From Tardiphaga sp. 709 (GTDB lineage Bacteria > Pseudomonadota > Alphaproteobacteria > Rhizobiales > Xanthobacteraceae), in contig NZ_CP135529.1 in assembly GCF_032401055.1 (NCBI RefSeq), positions 1,302,001 through 1,366,000 of the forward strand: a stretch of 64,000 bases of DNA, written 5' to 3'. The notes beneath the pieces were generated by a model. That model was not told where the DNA came from, did no database searches, and saw only the letters and a list, made by a program, of their open reading frames with translations. Each line of letters opens with the position of its first letter. Position 1 is the stretch's first letter. A program made the translations under genes and the position numbers. This document shows positions 10,130-18,827 of this stretch, piece after piece.

Positions 10130-10455
10130 GACTGGCCGACCTTCTCGACGAACACACGAATGGTGCCGCCGCAGGACAGACCAACATTCCAGGCGGTCTC
10201 GTCGGCAACGCCGAATTCGAGCAATTTGGGCTCGCCACTCGCAATCACATCGAGCGCCTCGGTGACCACGGCGCCTTCGACGCAACCGCCGGAAACCGAA
10301 CCCAGGAAGGTGCCGTCGTCATTGATGACGAGATTCGAGCCTGCGGGGCGCGGCGCCGAACCCCAGGTCTCAACCACGGTGGCCAGCGCCACGCCGTGCC
10401 CGGCCTTCTGCCACGCCTCGGCAGCCTGCAGGATGTCTTCATCGCGATTGAGCAT
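10126..10455 (-). CDS. XdhC/CoxI-family protein, small form
   Basis: The 109-residue product consists only of the XdhC/CoxI N-terminal domain: GHGVALATVVETWGSAPRPAG at 19-39, then SVSGGCVEG near 53 and LSCGGTIRVFVE near the end. The SGGC and SCGG cysteines are the conserved ones of this domain. It is probably the partner of the downstream Rossmann-type XdhC protein, the two together corresponding to one full-length XdhC. It lies 11 bases after the damaged coxE gene and is part of the same minus-strand run. Confidence 0.88.
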   Translation of the reverse strand: MLNRDEDILQAAEAWQKAGHGVALATVVETWGSAPRPAGSNLVINDDGTFLGSVSGGCVEGAVVTEALDVIASGEPKLLEFGVADETAWNVGLSCGGTIRVFVEKVGQS

Positions 10456-10466
10456 GGAAGCCTCTC

Positions 10467-11670
10467 TTAAGCTGCGGGCCGGATCAGGCTGCGGTGATGG
10501 ACCGGGGGCGCCGATGACAGTGCCTTGATCAATCCGTCGATCGAACTCAAATTATGCACCGGGCGGAATTCGTCAACGTGCGGGAGCATCATTTTGATGC
10601 CCTGAGCCTTCGGCTCGAAGCCGTCGAAGCGTAATAGCGGGTTAAGCCAGATCAGCCGCCGGCAGGAGCGATGCAGCCGGTCCATCTCGAAGGCCAGCTG
10701 CAGAATCCGCTTCGCGCTCCAGCCCGTCCGAGATCAGCAGCACGATCGCCCCTTGGCCGAGCACGCGGCGTCCCCAGAGCTTGTTGAAGTTGTGCAGCGA
10801 CGCGGAAATGCGCGTGCCGCCGGCCCAGTCTTCCACCGAAGCCGAGCACGAGGCAAGCGCCTCGTCGGGATCACGCGACCGCAGCGCCCGCGTCACATTG
10901 GTCAGCCGGGTGCCAAACAGAAAAACCGAGACACGCTTGCGGGCGTCCGTGATGGCATGAAGAAAGTGCAAGAACAGCCGGGTATATTCACTCATCGAGC
11001 CGGAAATATCGAGCAACGCGACAATCGGCGCCGGCTTGTCGATCAGGCCTAGCCTGCGGATATCGATGATGTCGCCGCCCGTGCGCAGGCTGCCACGCAG
11101 CGTGCGCCGCAGATCGAGCCGCGCGCCGTGCTTGTCCGGCTGGGTGCGGCGCGTGCGCAGTTCAGCCTGCGGCAACCGCATATTGGCGATCGCGCGCGTG
11201 ACCTCAGCGATCTCCGCGGCGCTCATCTGCGCAAAATCCTTCTTCTGCAAAACCTCGCGGTCGGAGACCGACAGCCTGATCTCCTGTTCCTGCGGTGCCT
11301 CGCGCTCTTGGCCCTGCGCCGGCTGCGCCATCGCCTCCTGCACGCGGCGCGAGGCCGGCGGCGGCTTCCGCTTGGCATCGTCGGGCAGCGGCACCGAATC
11401 CAGCATCTGCTTCCATTCGTCGGCCGCACGGAAGAATAGATCGAAGGCTTGGGCAAACACCAGCGCATGCTCGTGGCGTTTGACGAAGATCGCTTCCAAC
11501 GTCGTGAACACGTCGGCGCGCTTGCCGATCTCGATCATCTGCAAGGCATTCAGCGCATCGATCACCGCCCCCGGCCCGACCGGAAGCCCGGCAGCGCGGA
11601 GCGCACGCGCGAAGCCGATGACATTGTCGGCCATCTGGCCGGTCGGTGGGTTGAGATGGTCGATGGGCAA
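10467..11670 (-). pseudogene. coxE: CoxE-like VWA domain protein, frameshifted
   Basis: The N-terminal part reads MADNVIGFARALRAAGLPVG and continues through a VWA domain with the metal site LLDISGSMS and VLLISDGLEREAD. The frame then breaks: after GCGGATTC an extra base (TCTGCAG where TCGCAG is expected) near 10700-10706 shifts translation, and the normal C-terminus (MDRLHRSCRRLIWLNPLLRF, then the PHVDEFRPVHNLSS segment) continues in another frame to a stop at 10467. As read, the protein would end at 10642 with a wrong tail. CoxE works with the CoxD ATPase to build the Mo-Cu or Mo site. A sequencing error is equally able to explain one extra base. Start is TTG at 11670 after GGAGTTAGG, or ATG at 11634. 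Confidence 0.72.
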
Positions 11671-11680
11671 ACCTAACTCC

Positions 11681-11822
11681 GTCGTTCCGGGGCGGTCGCG
11701 CCACTTGCGCGACCGAACCTCAGCCACTCCAATTGGAGTGGTGGGGAACCTCGATGTGTTCAACTACTTCGGGATTCCGGGTTCGGGTTCGGCTATCGCC
11801 GCCCGCGCCCCGGAATGACGAG
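11681..11822. repeat. Palindromic intergenic repeat element
   Basis: The ends are inverted copies (GTCGTTCCGGGGCG on the left, CGCCCCGGAATGACGA on the right) and the middle holds a perfect 18-bp palindrome, CCACTCCAATTGGAGTGG, at 11724-11741. The end sequences match those of the element at 36601-36734, so both belong to one dispersed family. It fills the gap between coxD and coxE and ends about ten bases before the chosen coxE start. Confidence 0.8.
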
Positions 11823-11824
11823 TG

Positions 11825-12733
11825 TTAGTCGCTCGTCGCTTCCTTGATCACCTTGGCCAGCGCGTCGCCCTGCATGCGCTGGATGTCGTCCTGATACTTC
11901 AACAGCGCACCCAGCGTATCGCCCACCACCTGCGGCGTCAGCGAGCGGGCGTCGAGTTCAGTCAGCGCGGTCGCCCAATCCAGTGTTTCGGCAACGCCCG
12001 GCGACTTGTAGAAATCCTGATCGCGCAGTGCCTGCACGAATCTCACCACCTGCTGCGAGAGCTTTGCGGAGATGCCCGGCACCCGCGACTTGACGATGGC
12101 GAGTTCGCGCTCGGCGTTGGGATAGTCGACCCAGTGATACAGACAGCGCCGCTTCAGCGCGTCGTGAATCTCGCGGGTGCGGTTCGATGTGACGATGACG
12201 ATCGGCGGCGCCGGCGCCTTGACCGTGCCGAGCTCGGGGATCGTCACCTGAAAGTCGCTGAGGATTTCGAGGAGATAGGCTTCGAACGCCTCGTCCGCAC
12301 GATCGAGTTCGTCGATCAGGAGCACCGGCGCGCCGTTGACGTCCGGCTCGAGCGCCTGCAGCAGCGGACGCTTGATGAGATAGCGCTCAGCGAAGATGTC
12401 GCTGGATAGCTGATCGCGGTCGGTATCGCCGGCGGCTTCCGCCAGTCGGATTGCGATCATCTGCGAGGCGCTGTTCCACTCATAGACAGCGGACGAGACA
12501 TCGAGACCTTCATAGCACTGCAGCCGGATCAGCTTGCGGCCAAGCGCGGCCGACAGCACCTTGGCGATCTCGGTCTTGCCGACGCCGGCCTCGCCTTCGA
12601 GAAACAGCGGCCGGCCCATTTTCAATGCCAGATAGGTAACTGTCGCCAGCGATCGCTCGGCGAGATAGCCGCGCGATGTCAGCAATTCCAGCATGCCATC
12701 GACGGAGGTGGGGAGCGCCGATGGCTTAGTCAT
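11825..12733 (-). CDS. coxD: MoxR/CoxD-type AAA+ ATPase
   Basis: The 302-residue AAA+ protein has Walker A FLEGEAGVGKTEIAK near residue 44, Walker B VLLIDELDRAD near 140 and sensor 1 IVIVTSNRTREIHDAL near 175. CoxD-type ATPases partner with CoxE-type VWA proteins to unfold or insert metal into the apo-enzyme of molybdenum hydroxylases. It lies downstream of coxM by 38 bases and upstream of coxE, the conserved order. The gene itself is intact. Confidence 0.92.
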   Translation of the reverse strand: MTKPSALPTSVDGMLELLTSRGYLAERSLATVTYLALKMGRPLFLEGEAGVGKTEIAKVLSAALGRKLIRLQCYEGLDVSSAVYEWNSASQMIAIRLAEAAGDTDRDQLSSDIFAERYLIKRPLLQALEPDVNGAPVLLIDELDRADEAFEAYLLEILSDFQVTIPELGTVKAPAPPIVIVTSNRTREIHDALKRRCLYHWVDYPNAERELAIVKSRVPGISAKLSQQVVRFVQALRDQDFYKSPGVAETLDWATALTELDARSLTPQVVGDTLGALLKYQDDIQRMQGDALAKVIKEATSD

Positions 12734-12771
12734 GAGAGAACCAATCTGGAAAGGAACGGACCTGACAAATA

Positions 12772-13578
12772 TCAGGCCCGGTTGTTGGCAGCTTCGACCG
12801 CACGCTTGGCCAGCACGCCGATCAGATGCGCGCGATATTCGGCGCTGCCATGGAGATCGCTGTTGAGGCCTTCGGCCGGCACCGTAAGCCCGTCCAGCGC
12901 CTTTGGCGAGAACCGCTTCTGCAACGCAGCCTCGAACGACTCGACACGGAACACGCCGTCCGAACCTGCACCGGTGACCGTGACCCGCACACCCGAGGGC
13001 AGCCGCGCCACGAACACACCGACCAGCGCATAGCGCGAGGCCTGGTTGCGGAATTTGATATAGGCCGCCTTCTTCGGCACCGGGAACGAGACCTTGGTGA
13101 TGATCTCGTCAGCTTCGAGCGCCGTTGTGAACAGGCCCTGGAAGAACTCTTCCGGCTTCAGCTTGCGCTTGTTGGTGGTGATGGTGGCGCCGAGCGCCAT
13201 TACGGCTGCGGGATAGTCCGCGGTCGGGTCGTTGTTGGCGAGCGAACCGCCAATGGTGCCCTTGTGACGCACAGCAGGATCGCCGATCAGGCCGGCGAGT
13301 TCGGCCAGTGCCGGAATGGCTTCGCCAACGATCGGAGAGGACGCGACAGCGGCATGCTTAGCCAGCGCGCCAATCACCAGTGAACGGCCCTTCATCTCGA
13401 TGCCGTCGACACCCTCGATATGCGAGAGATCGATGATATGCGGCGGTGCCGCCAGACGCTGCTTCATGACCGGCACCAGCGTGTGGCCTCCGGCGATCAG
13501 CTTCGCGTCTTCGTTCTTGATGAGGAGATTGGCGGCCTGCCGCACGGTCGACGGACGATGATATTTGAATTCGTACAT
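12772..13578 (-). CDS. coxM: CoxM-type FAD-binding subunit of molybdenum hydroxylase
   Basis: The 268-residue product is the medium, FAD-binding subunit of the CO dehydrogenase/xanthine dehydrogenase family. FAD-contact motifs are AKLIAGGHTLVPVMK near 25 and GTIGGSLANNDPTADYPA near 110, followed by the CO-dehydrogenase flavoprotein C-terminal domain. It passes electrons from the iron-sulfur subunit to quinone or another acceptor. It follows coxS by 46 bases; a catalytic coxL gene expected in this cluster is absent. Confidence 0.9.
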   Translation of the reverse strand: MYEFKYHRPSTVRQAANLLIKNEDAKLIAGGHTLVPVMKQRLAAPPHIIDLSHIEGVDGIEMKGRSLVIGALAKHAAVASSPIVGEAIPALAELAGLIGDPAVRHKGTIGGSLANNDPTADYPAAVMALGATITTNKRKLKPEEFFQGLFTTALEADEIITKVSFPVPKKAAYIKFRNQASRYALVGVFVARLPSGVRVTVTGAGSDGVFRVESFEAALQKRFSPKALDGLTVPAEGLNSDLHGSAEYRAHLIGVLAKRAVEAANNRA

Positions 13579-13624
13579 GGGTGGGGATCCCTGATTCGCG
13601 GTGCGCGATTATCGTTGTGCGTCG

Positions 13625-14110
13625 TTATGCGAGATCGGACTTCGCCATCGCCTTGGCGCCGGCTGCGATCGACGCCACGATGTTCTGATAACCGGTGCAG
13701 CGGCAGAGATTGCCTTCAAGCTCTTCGCGGATCAGATGATCGCTGAGATCATGCCCCTTGCGATGCACGAGATCGACCGCGGTCATGATCATGCCCGGGG
13801 TGCAAAAGCCGCACTGCAGGCCATGATGCTCGCGAAACGCTTCCTGCATCGGATGCAGCGGCGCGCCATCGGCTGCGAGACCTTCGATGGTTTTAACCTC
13901 GTGACCGTCGGCCATGACAGCGAGCGTGGTGCAGGACTTCACGGCCTTGCCGTCGAGATGCACAACGCAGGCGCCGCATTGCGACGTGTCGCAACCCACA
14001 TGGGTGCCGGTGAGCCGCAGATTCTCACGCAGAAACTGCACCAGCAATGTGCGCGGATCGATATTGCCGGTGACGGGATTGCCGTTCACGATCATCGAGA
14101 TTTTGGCCAT
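13625..14110 (-). CDS. coxS: CoxS-type 2Fe-2S subunit of molybdenum hydroxylase
   Basis: The 161-residue protein has both [2Fe-2S] sites of the small subunit family: a plant-ferredoxin-like [18 protein letters not shown] with KSC further on, and the C-terminal helical cluster with [11 protein letters not shown] and [12 protein letters not shown]. It relays electrons between the molybdenum site and FAD. The start at 14110 follows AGAGAG and matches the family's usual MAK-type beginning; upstream in-frame residues look like intergenic translation. No coxL gene lies next to it. Confidence 0.92.
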   Translation of the reverse strand: MAKISMIVNGNPVTGNIDPRTLLVQFLRENLRLTGTHVGCDTSQCGACVVHLDGKAVKSCTTLAVMADGHEVKTIEGLAADGAPLHPMQEAFREHHGLQCGFCTPGMIMTAVDLVHRKGHDLSDHLIREELEGNLCRCTGYQNIVASIAAGAKAMAKSDLA

Positions 14111-14281
14111 ATGCACTCTCTTGGTCCGCGTCCCATTGCGTGGCGACACGGTCATTAAAATCATTCCAAATGCATAATATGGCCCATCCCGGCAATGAGC
14201 AACCTCAAGTCGGGACGGTCTCCGGTGTGTTTTTCTGCGGTATCAAACATACTTGATCGCCGCTATCAGACGCTCCGGGCC

Positions 14282-14728
14282 TTAGCCCTGAACAGCCTTG
14301 GCGAAGTTCGCGAAGAACTCGTCGGCGATCTTCTTGGCCGAACCGTTGATCAGGCGCTGACCGAGCTGGGCCAGCTTGCCGCCGATCTGGGCTTCCACAT
14401 TGTAGGTCAGGAGTGTGCCGCCGTCCTTGTCGGTCAGACCGACGACAGCGCCGCCCTTGGCAAAGCCGGCCACGCCGCCCTCGCCCTCACCGGTGATCTT
14501 ATAGCCGTTGGGCGGATCGAGATCGCTCAGTGTGACCTTGCCCTTGAAGCGGGCGGAGACCGGGCCGACCTTGATCTTGGCCGTGGCGCGGAAGCCGCCT
14601 TCCTCTGTGGTCTCGAGCTCCTCACAGCCCGGGATGCAGGCCTTCAGCACTGCGGGGTCGTTGAGCTTTCCCCATACCACTTCGCGGGGCGCGGCAAGCT
14701 GGACTTCACCGCTCATCGTCATGGCCAT
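14282..14728 (-). CDS. coxG: CoxG/SRPBCC family protein
   Basis: The 148-residue product is a START/SRPBCC-fold protein of the CoxG family, opening MSGEVQLAAPREVVWGKLND and carrying LKACIPGCEELE and GGKLAQLGQRLI, the latter typical of CoxG. CoxG is linked to membrane attachment or maturation of CO dehydrogenase. A good ribosome binding site (CAGGAGACAG) precedes the ATG at 14728. It is the first gene of the minus-strand cox-like cluster and is divergent from pcaB. Confidence 0.9.
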   Translation of the reverse strand: MAMTMSGEVQLAAPREVVWGKLNDPAVLKACIPGCEELETTEEGGFRATAKIKVGPVSARFKGKVTLSDLDPPNGYKITGEGEGGVAGFAKGGAVVGLTDKDGGTLLTYNVEAQIGGKLAQLGQRLINGSAKKIADEFFANFAKAVQG

Positions 14729-14780
14729 GGGTCTGTCTCCTGAATTTGTCGCCGTCCGGAATTGAGGCTGTCATCCCCAA

Positions 14781-14800
14781 GGGATTGAACCCTCAATCCC
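14781..14800. promoter_or_regulatory. Inverted repeat between coxG and pcaB, candidate operator
   Basis: GGGATTGA and TCAATCCC form a perfect 8-bp inverted repeat separated by 4 bases. It lies in the divergent promoter region of coxG and the pca genes, 139 bases before the pcaB start, as expected for a regulator site. Which regulator would bind is unknown, and a hairpin role in the transcript is also possible. Confidence 0.4.
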
Positions 14801-14938
14801 AAGTAATGCACGGACGGCGCAAAGGAAAGACCGTCCGGCGGGATGGGGCGATGCCTATTCGCAGTGCAACAGGCCACCGCGGCAAGAAGATTGCGGGGGA
14901 TTGGCAGACTCTCGCCGGAATGGTTAGGTCCCGCACAG

Positions 14939-16288
14939 ATGAGCACATCCCTGTCCCCTCTGCTGGCACCCTTGTTGTCGAGCACCGCGATGCGTGCGGT
15001 TTGCGATGATACCGCCCATTTGCAGCATATGCTGGACTTCGAAGCCGCACTGGCGCGGGCCGAGGCCGCAGTCGGGGTGATTCCCGCCAGCGCCGTGACG
15101 GCCATCGAGGCCGCCTGCAAAGCTGACCAGTTCGATCTGGCTGCCCTGGCCGATGCAGCGACGCGTTCCGGCAATCTCGCCATCCCGCTGGTCAAGACGC
15201 TCACCGCCAAAGTGGCGAAGGCCGATGCCGAGGCTGCGCGCTACGTGCATTGGGGCGCCACCAGTCAGGACGTCATCGACAGCGCAACCATGCTCGGCCT
15301 GCGCGCCGCCATTGACGCTCTGCTCGCGGATCTCGATCGCGCCATCGCCGGCTTCGCAGCCCTGGCGATCAAGCACCGCAACACCGCCGTGGTCGCCCGC
15401 ACCTGGTTGCAGCACGCGCTGCCGATGCCATTCGGGCTGAAGCTCGCCGAATATGCTTCGGCGCTGCATCGTTCGCGCTTGCGGCTGAAGCGATTGCGCG
15501 CCGAAGGCCTCGCACTGCAATTCGGCGGCGCCGCCGGCACGCTGGCTGCGCTCGGCGACAAGGGCCTCGTCGTTGCAGAGCAACTCGCCAAGGAATTGCA
15601 GCTGCCGTTGCCCGATGCGCCGTGGCACACCCATCGCGACCGGATCGCCGAAGTGGCTTCCGTGTTGGCGATCCTGTCCGGCAGTTGCGGCAAGATCGCC
15701 CGTGACGTCTCGCTGATGATGCAGACGGATGTCGGCGAAGCGTTCGAGCCGTCCGGCGAAGGCCGAGGCGGCTCCTCGACAATGCCGCACAAGCGCAATC
15801 CCGTGGCGTCGGCCTCCGCGCTTGGCGCCGCGACCATGGCGCCGAATCTCGCTGCAACGATCTTTGCCGCTCAGATCCAGGATCACGAACGCAGCGCAGG
15901 ACCGTGGCACGCGGAATGGCCGACGCTGCCGACATTGCTGCTGGTGACATCGGGCGCTCTTGCCGCCATCGTCGATATTGCCGAAGGGCTCGAGATCAAT
16001 GCCGAGCGGATGCTGCAGAACCTCGATACGACGCACGGCCTCATCATGGCCGAAGCCGTGACCTTTGCGCTCGCCGAAAAGCTCGGCAAGAGCGACGCCC
16101 ATCATCTGGTCGAAGCCGCCACCAAGCGCGCCGTCGCCGAGAAGAAACATCTGCGCGATGTGCTCACGGCCGATCCCAAGGTCAGCGTGCAACTTAGCGC
16201 TGCCGCGATCGCCAAACTGTTCGAGCCGATGGACTATCAGGGCGTCTCGCAAGCCCTCATCGACCGCCAGCTCGCCTCACTCAGTTAA
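14939..16288 (+). CDS. pcaB: 3-carboxy-cis,cis-muconate cycloisomerase
   Basis: The 449-residue protein belongs to the fumarase/aspartase superfamily; the signature GRGGSSTMPHKRNP appears near residue 281 and THRDRIAEVASVLAI further up. PcaB converts 3-carboxy-cis,cis-muconate to 4-carboxymuconolactone in the protocatechuate branch of the beta-ketoadipate pathway. The assignment over other superfamily members rests on the DNA context, since pcaD and pcaC follow immediately in the same direction. The ATG at 14939 starts at the conserved N-terminus; the open frame further upstream is intergenic. Confidence 0.93.
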   Translation: MSTSLSPLLAPLLSSTAMRAVCDDTAHLQHMLDFEAALARAEAAVGVIPASAVTAIEAACKADQFDLAALADAATRSGNLAIPLVKTLTAKVAKADAEAARYVHWGATSQDVIDSATMLGLRAAIDALLADLDRAIAGFAALAIKHRNTAVVARTWLQHALPMPFGLKLAEYASALHRSRLRLKRLRAEGLALQFGGAAGTLAALGDKGLVVAEQLAKELQLPLPDAPWHTHRDRIAEVASVLAILSGSCGKIARDVSLMMQTDVGEAFEPSGEGRGGSSTMPHKRNPVASASALGAATMAPNLAATIFAAQIQDHERSAGPWHAEWPTLPTLLLVTSGALAAIVDIAEGLEINAERMLQNLDTTHGLIMAEAVTFALAEKLGKSDAHHLVEAATKRAVAEKKHLRDVLTADPKVSVQLSAAAIAKLFEPMDYQGVSQALIDRQLASLS

Positions 16289-16310
16289 GAAGAAACTCGG
16301 GAGACACACC

Positions 16311-17090
16311 ATGCCCATGATCGACGCCGACGGCTGCCTGCTGAATGTCTCCGTGGAGGGCCGCGACAGCGGGCCAACGCTGATGATGTCGAATTCGCTC
16401 GGCTGCACCATGGCGATGTGGGAGCCGCAGATGCCGGCGCTGACAAAGCTGTTTCGTGTGATCCGCTACGATCGGCGCGGCCACGGCAAATCCGGCATGA
16501 ACGGCCCGACCTCGATGGAGCGCTATGGCAAGGACGTGCTGGCGATCCTCGACGACCTCAACATCGATAAGGTGCATTGGTGCGGGTTGTCGATGGGCGG
16601 CATGATCGGCCAGTGGCTCGGCGCCAACGCGCCTGAGCGTTTCAACAAGATCATCCTGGCCAACACCAGCTGCTACTATCCGGATCCGACAAACTGGCAC
16701 AACCGCATCAAGGCGGTGCGTGAGGATGGCCTCGCCGCTGTGGCCGATGCCGTCATCGGCGGCTGGCTCACCACCGACTTCCGCGAGCGCGAGCCCGAGA
16801 CCACCGCGAAGATGAAGGCGATGTTGATCGCCTCACCGGTCGAAGGCTATCTTGCTGCCTGCGAGGCGCTGAGCACGCTCGATCAGCGCGCGCTGCTGCC
16901 CAAGATCAAGAGCCCAACGCTGGTGATCGCCGGCCGTCAGGACAACGCAACACCGGTTGCGGCTGGCGAACTGATCCGCAGCAACATCCCCGGCGCCAGC
17001 ATGACGCTCCTGGACGCCGCACACATCTCGAACGTCGAACAGCCCTACGCCTTCACTGACGCCGTCGTTGGCTTCCTGACGCAGCGCTGA
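16311..17090 (+). CDS. pcaD: 3-oxoadipate enol-lactonase
   Basis: The 259-residue alpha/beta hydrolase has the nucleophile elbow GLSMGGMIGQW near residue 92, RYDRRGHGKS near 55, and the late Asp and His regions in RQDNATPV and DAAHISNVEQP. PcaD hydrolyses beta-ketoadipate enol-lactone to beta-ketoadipate. GGGAGAC lies upstream of the ATG at 16311. It sits 22 bases after pcaB and 13 bases before pcaC, so the three are one operon. Confidence 0.93.
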   Translation: MPMIDADGCLLNVSVEGRDSGPTLMMSNSLGCTMAMWEPQMPALTKLFRVIRYDRRGHGKSGMNGPTSMERYGKDVLAILDDLNIDKVHWCGLSMGGMIGQWLGANAPERFNKIILANTSCYYPDPTNWHNRIKAVREDGLAAVADAVIGGWLTTDFREREPETTAKMKAMLIASPVEGYLAACEALSTLDQRALLPKIKSPTLVIAGRQDNATPVAAGELIRSNIPGASMTLLDAAHISNVEQPYAFTDAVVGFLTQR

Positions 17091-17103
17091 ACGGAGACCT
17101 AAG

Positions 17104-17493
17104 ATGGACGAGCAACAGCGCGCCGCCGAAGGCACCGCAAAACGCCGCAAGGTTCTCGGCAATGCCTGGGTCGACAAATCGGCCGCCGGCAAGAACGCAT
17201 TCAATGCGGATTTTCTCGACCTGATCAGCCGCTACGCCTGGGGCGAGATCTGGACGCGACCGCATTTCGACGACCGCACGCGCCGCATATTGGTGATCGG
17301 CACCATGCTGGCGCTCGGCCAGTGGGACGAATTTCGCATGCATGTGCGCGCCGCTCTCACCGAAGGTGGCTTCACACCTGACGACATCAAGGAAATCCTG
17401 TTGCAGCAGGCGATCTATTGCGGCGTCCCGGCGGCCAATCACGCCACCAAGGAAGCCGGCGCGATCATCAAAGAGCTCGGGCTGGCCATTTAG
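17104..17493 (+). CDS. pcaC: 4-carboxymuconolactone decarboxylase
   Basis: The 129-residue protein is a full-length single-domain carboxymuconolactone decarboxylase, with WTRPHFDDRTRRILVIGT, GQWDEFRMHVRAAL and IYCGVPAANHA. It decarboxylates 4-carboxymuconolactone to beta-ketoadipate enol-lactone, the step between PcaB and PcaD. ACGGAGACC precedes the start. In some bacteria pcaC and pcaD are fused; here they are separate. Confidence 0.94.
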   Translation: MDEQQRAAEGTAKRRKVLGNAWVDKSAAGKNAFNADFLDLISRYAWGEIWTRPHFDDRTRRILVIGTMLALGQWDEFRMHVRAALTEGGFTPDDIKEILLQQAIYCGVPAANHATKEAGAIIKELGLAI

Positions 17494-17505
17494 GCGACCT
17501 TTTAT

Positions 17506-18117
17506 TTAGGCAACCTTCTGTAAAAGCTCCGCGTCGTTGGCTGCCTTGCCCGGCTGACCGGGGTCAAGCTCTTGCGCCGCACCGCGGCGTAATGGCGGCT
17601 CGATCGCCATCAACACCGCGGTGCCCAGCAGCAGCAGCAATTCTGTGATGTGCAGCCGCATGGCGACGATCTCGCCGACCTTCGATGCCATGATCATGCT
17701 GGCGAACGAAATCGTGCCGCCGATGCCAAGCGCCATCATCAACGCCTCGTCGCAGCCGCCCGTCTTGCGGATTTTCGGCCGTGTGATGAACACCAGGAAT
17801 ACCGTGAAGAAAGCAACCACCGTCAGCTTGCCGACGGCGAGCAGCCACGCATAGCGCACCGTGCCCATGCTGGAAAATTGCATGTAGTCGCTGAGAAACA
17901 GCGCCAGTGAAATATTGGGGCGCTCATAGAAGCCCTGGATCGGCGAGACCATGATGCGGAACGCGAAGATCGTCCAGGTCGGGATGAAATAGCAGGCGAT
18001 CAGCGCGCCGGTGAATGTGCTGATCCGCCAAGTCTGAAACGTACCAGTCTGAAACGTGCCACCCTGGAGAGTTCGAACCTGATGGGCTCCGGTCTGGTCT
18101 GCGCTGCTCTGGTCCAT
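17506..18117 (-). CDS. Hypothetical four-segment membrane protein
   Basis: I do not recognise this 203-residue protein. It has four hydrophobic segments (near residues 35-60, 95-115, 130-150 and 160-180), so it is probably an inner-membrane protein with short loops. The N-terminal 30 residues contain a short tandem duplication (GGTFQTGTFQTW), visible as repeated AGTCTGAAACGT units in the DNA near 18030-18055. The ATG at 18117 is preferred to a TTG 69 bases upstream because GGTGGA precedes it. It is convergent with pcaC with 12 bases between stops. Confidence 0.6.
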   Translation of the reverse strand: MDQSSADQTGAHQVRTLQGGTFQTGTFQTWRISTFTGALIACYFIPTWTIFAFRIMVSPIQGFYERPNISLALFLSDYMQFSSMGTVRYAWLLAVGKLTVVAFFTVFLVFITRPKIRKTGGCDEALMMALGIGGTISFASMIMASKVGEIVAMRLHITELLLLLGTAVLMAIEPPLRRGAAQELDPGQPGKAANDAELLQKVA

Positions 18118-18270
18118 GACGTCGTCCACCGCTCTGCCGGCGACTCGCAGGAGGCGCGCGCCTGCGCCGACGTAACGCCCGTTCAATCAGACGGACAACG
18201 TAAACCAATTGGTAACCTTAATTCGAGAATGGACGGGATAACGGCCGGGAGATACGATCAGAACTTGGCA

Positions 18271-18300
18271 AACGAAAAGCCCCGCCTTTCGACGGGGCCT
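18271..18300 (-). terminator. Rho-independent terminator of the 51-residue protein gene
   Basis: Read on the minus strand, GCCCCG and CGGGGC form a GC-rich stem around an 8-base loop, followed by TTTTCGTTT. It lies about 50 bases beyond the stop codon of the small gene at 18353-18508. Confidence 0.75.
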
Positions 18301-18352
18301 TCCACATGGGTCACTGAATGACCCAAATCTCGATTGATGCCCGTCTGACGGC

Positions 18353-18508
18353 CTATCTCTGGCCCTGCCGGTGGTCCGGGTCCTGCTCATGGCCGGGTTT
18401 CATTCCACCGCCCTGCTGCTGGCCGGGCTTCTGGCCCTGCTGCCCCGGGTTCTGGCTCTGCTGGCCTGGCTTCTGCTGACCGGGCTTTTGCTGGTTCTGA
18501 TTGGACAT
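18353..18508 (-). CDS. Small Gln/Pro/Gly-repeat protein, 51 residues
   Basis: This gene is short and easily missed. It starts at an ATG at 18508 with a strong ribosome binding site (AAAGGAGATTGAAGA) and ends with TAG at 18353, followed by a terminator. The product is hydrophilic and almost wholly low complexity: the unit QQ(K/S)(P/Q)G recurs about five times (KPGQQKPGQQ, NPGQQGQKPGQQQ), then GGGMKPGHEQDPDHRQGQR. It has no cysteine, no tryptophan and no hydrophobic core, so it is predicted to be disordered. I know no function. It could be a stress-related hydrophilin-like protein; that is a guess from composition. Confidence 0.65.
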   Translation of the reverse strand: MSNQNQQKPGQQKPGQQSQNPGQQGQKPGQQQGGGMKPGHEQDPDHRQGQR

Positions 18509-18827
18509 TCTTCAATCTCCTTTGTTGAACCATTCAACGCCCGACAACGTGCAGCCGCGATCTTCGTTTCGGTTCCCGCGTGATGATTGCAAGGCCGTTG
18601 CACGGCGCAACTGTGACACCGGAACAGCCGCGAATGAGGCGCGGATTTGTGTGCGCTGCGGCGCAAGATAAAGGGAGGTAAATCGCCGCGAAAAACAGCA
18701 TGTACAGGCTACTTTAGCCGCACCGCCCCCTGTTGCCGCCTCCAATGGCCGCTGTTAGAAAACGATACAACGACGCAATGATCCGGCTGCCGGATCATGG
18801 TGGCGCCTCACTCGAATTCGGCAGCGC
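18509..18827. other. Divergent region between the small protein gene and livH
   Basis: No gene is supported here. It should hold the promoters of the minus-strand small gene and of the plus-strand liv operon. The only clear structure is the palindrome at 18778-18798. Confidence 0.5.
18778..18798. promoter_or_regulatory. Perfect palindrome upstream of livH
   Basis: ATGATCCGG-CTG-CCGGATCAT is a perfect 9-bp inverted repeat with a 3-base centre, ending 29 bases before the livH start codon. It could be a repressor site over the promoter or a hairpin in the leader. No thymine run follows, so a terminator is unlikely. Confidence 0.45.
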
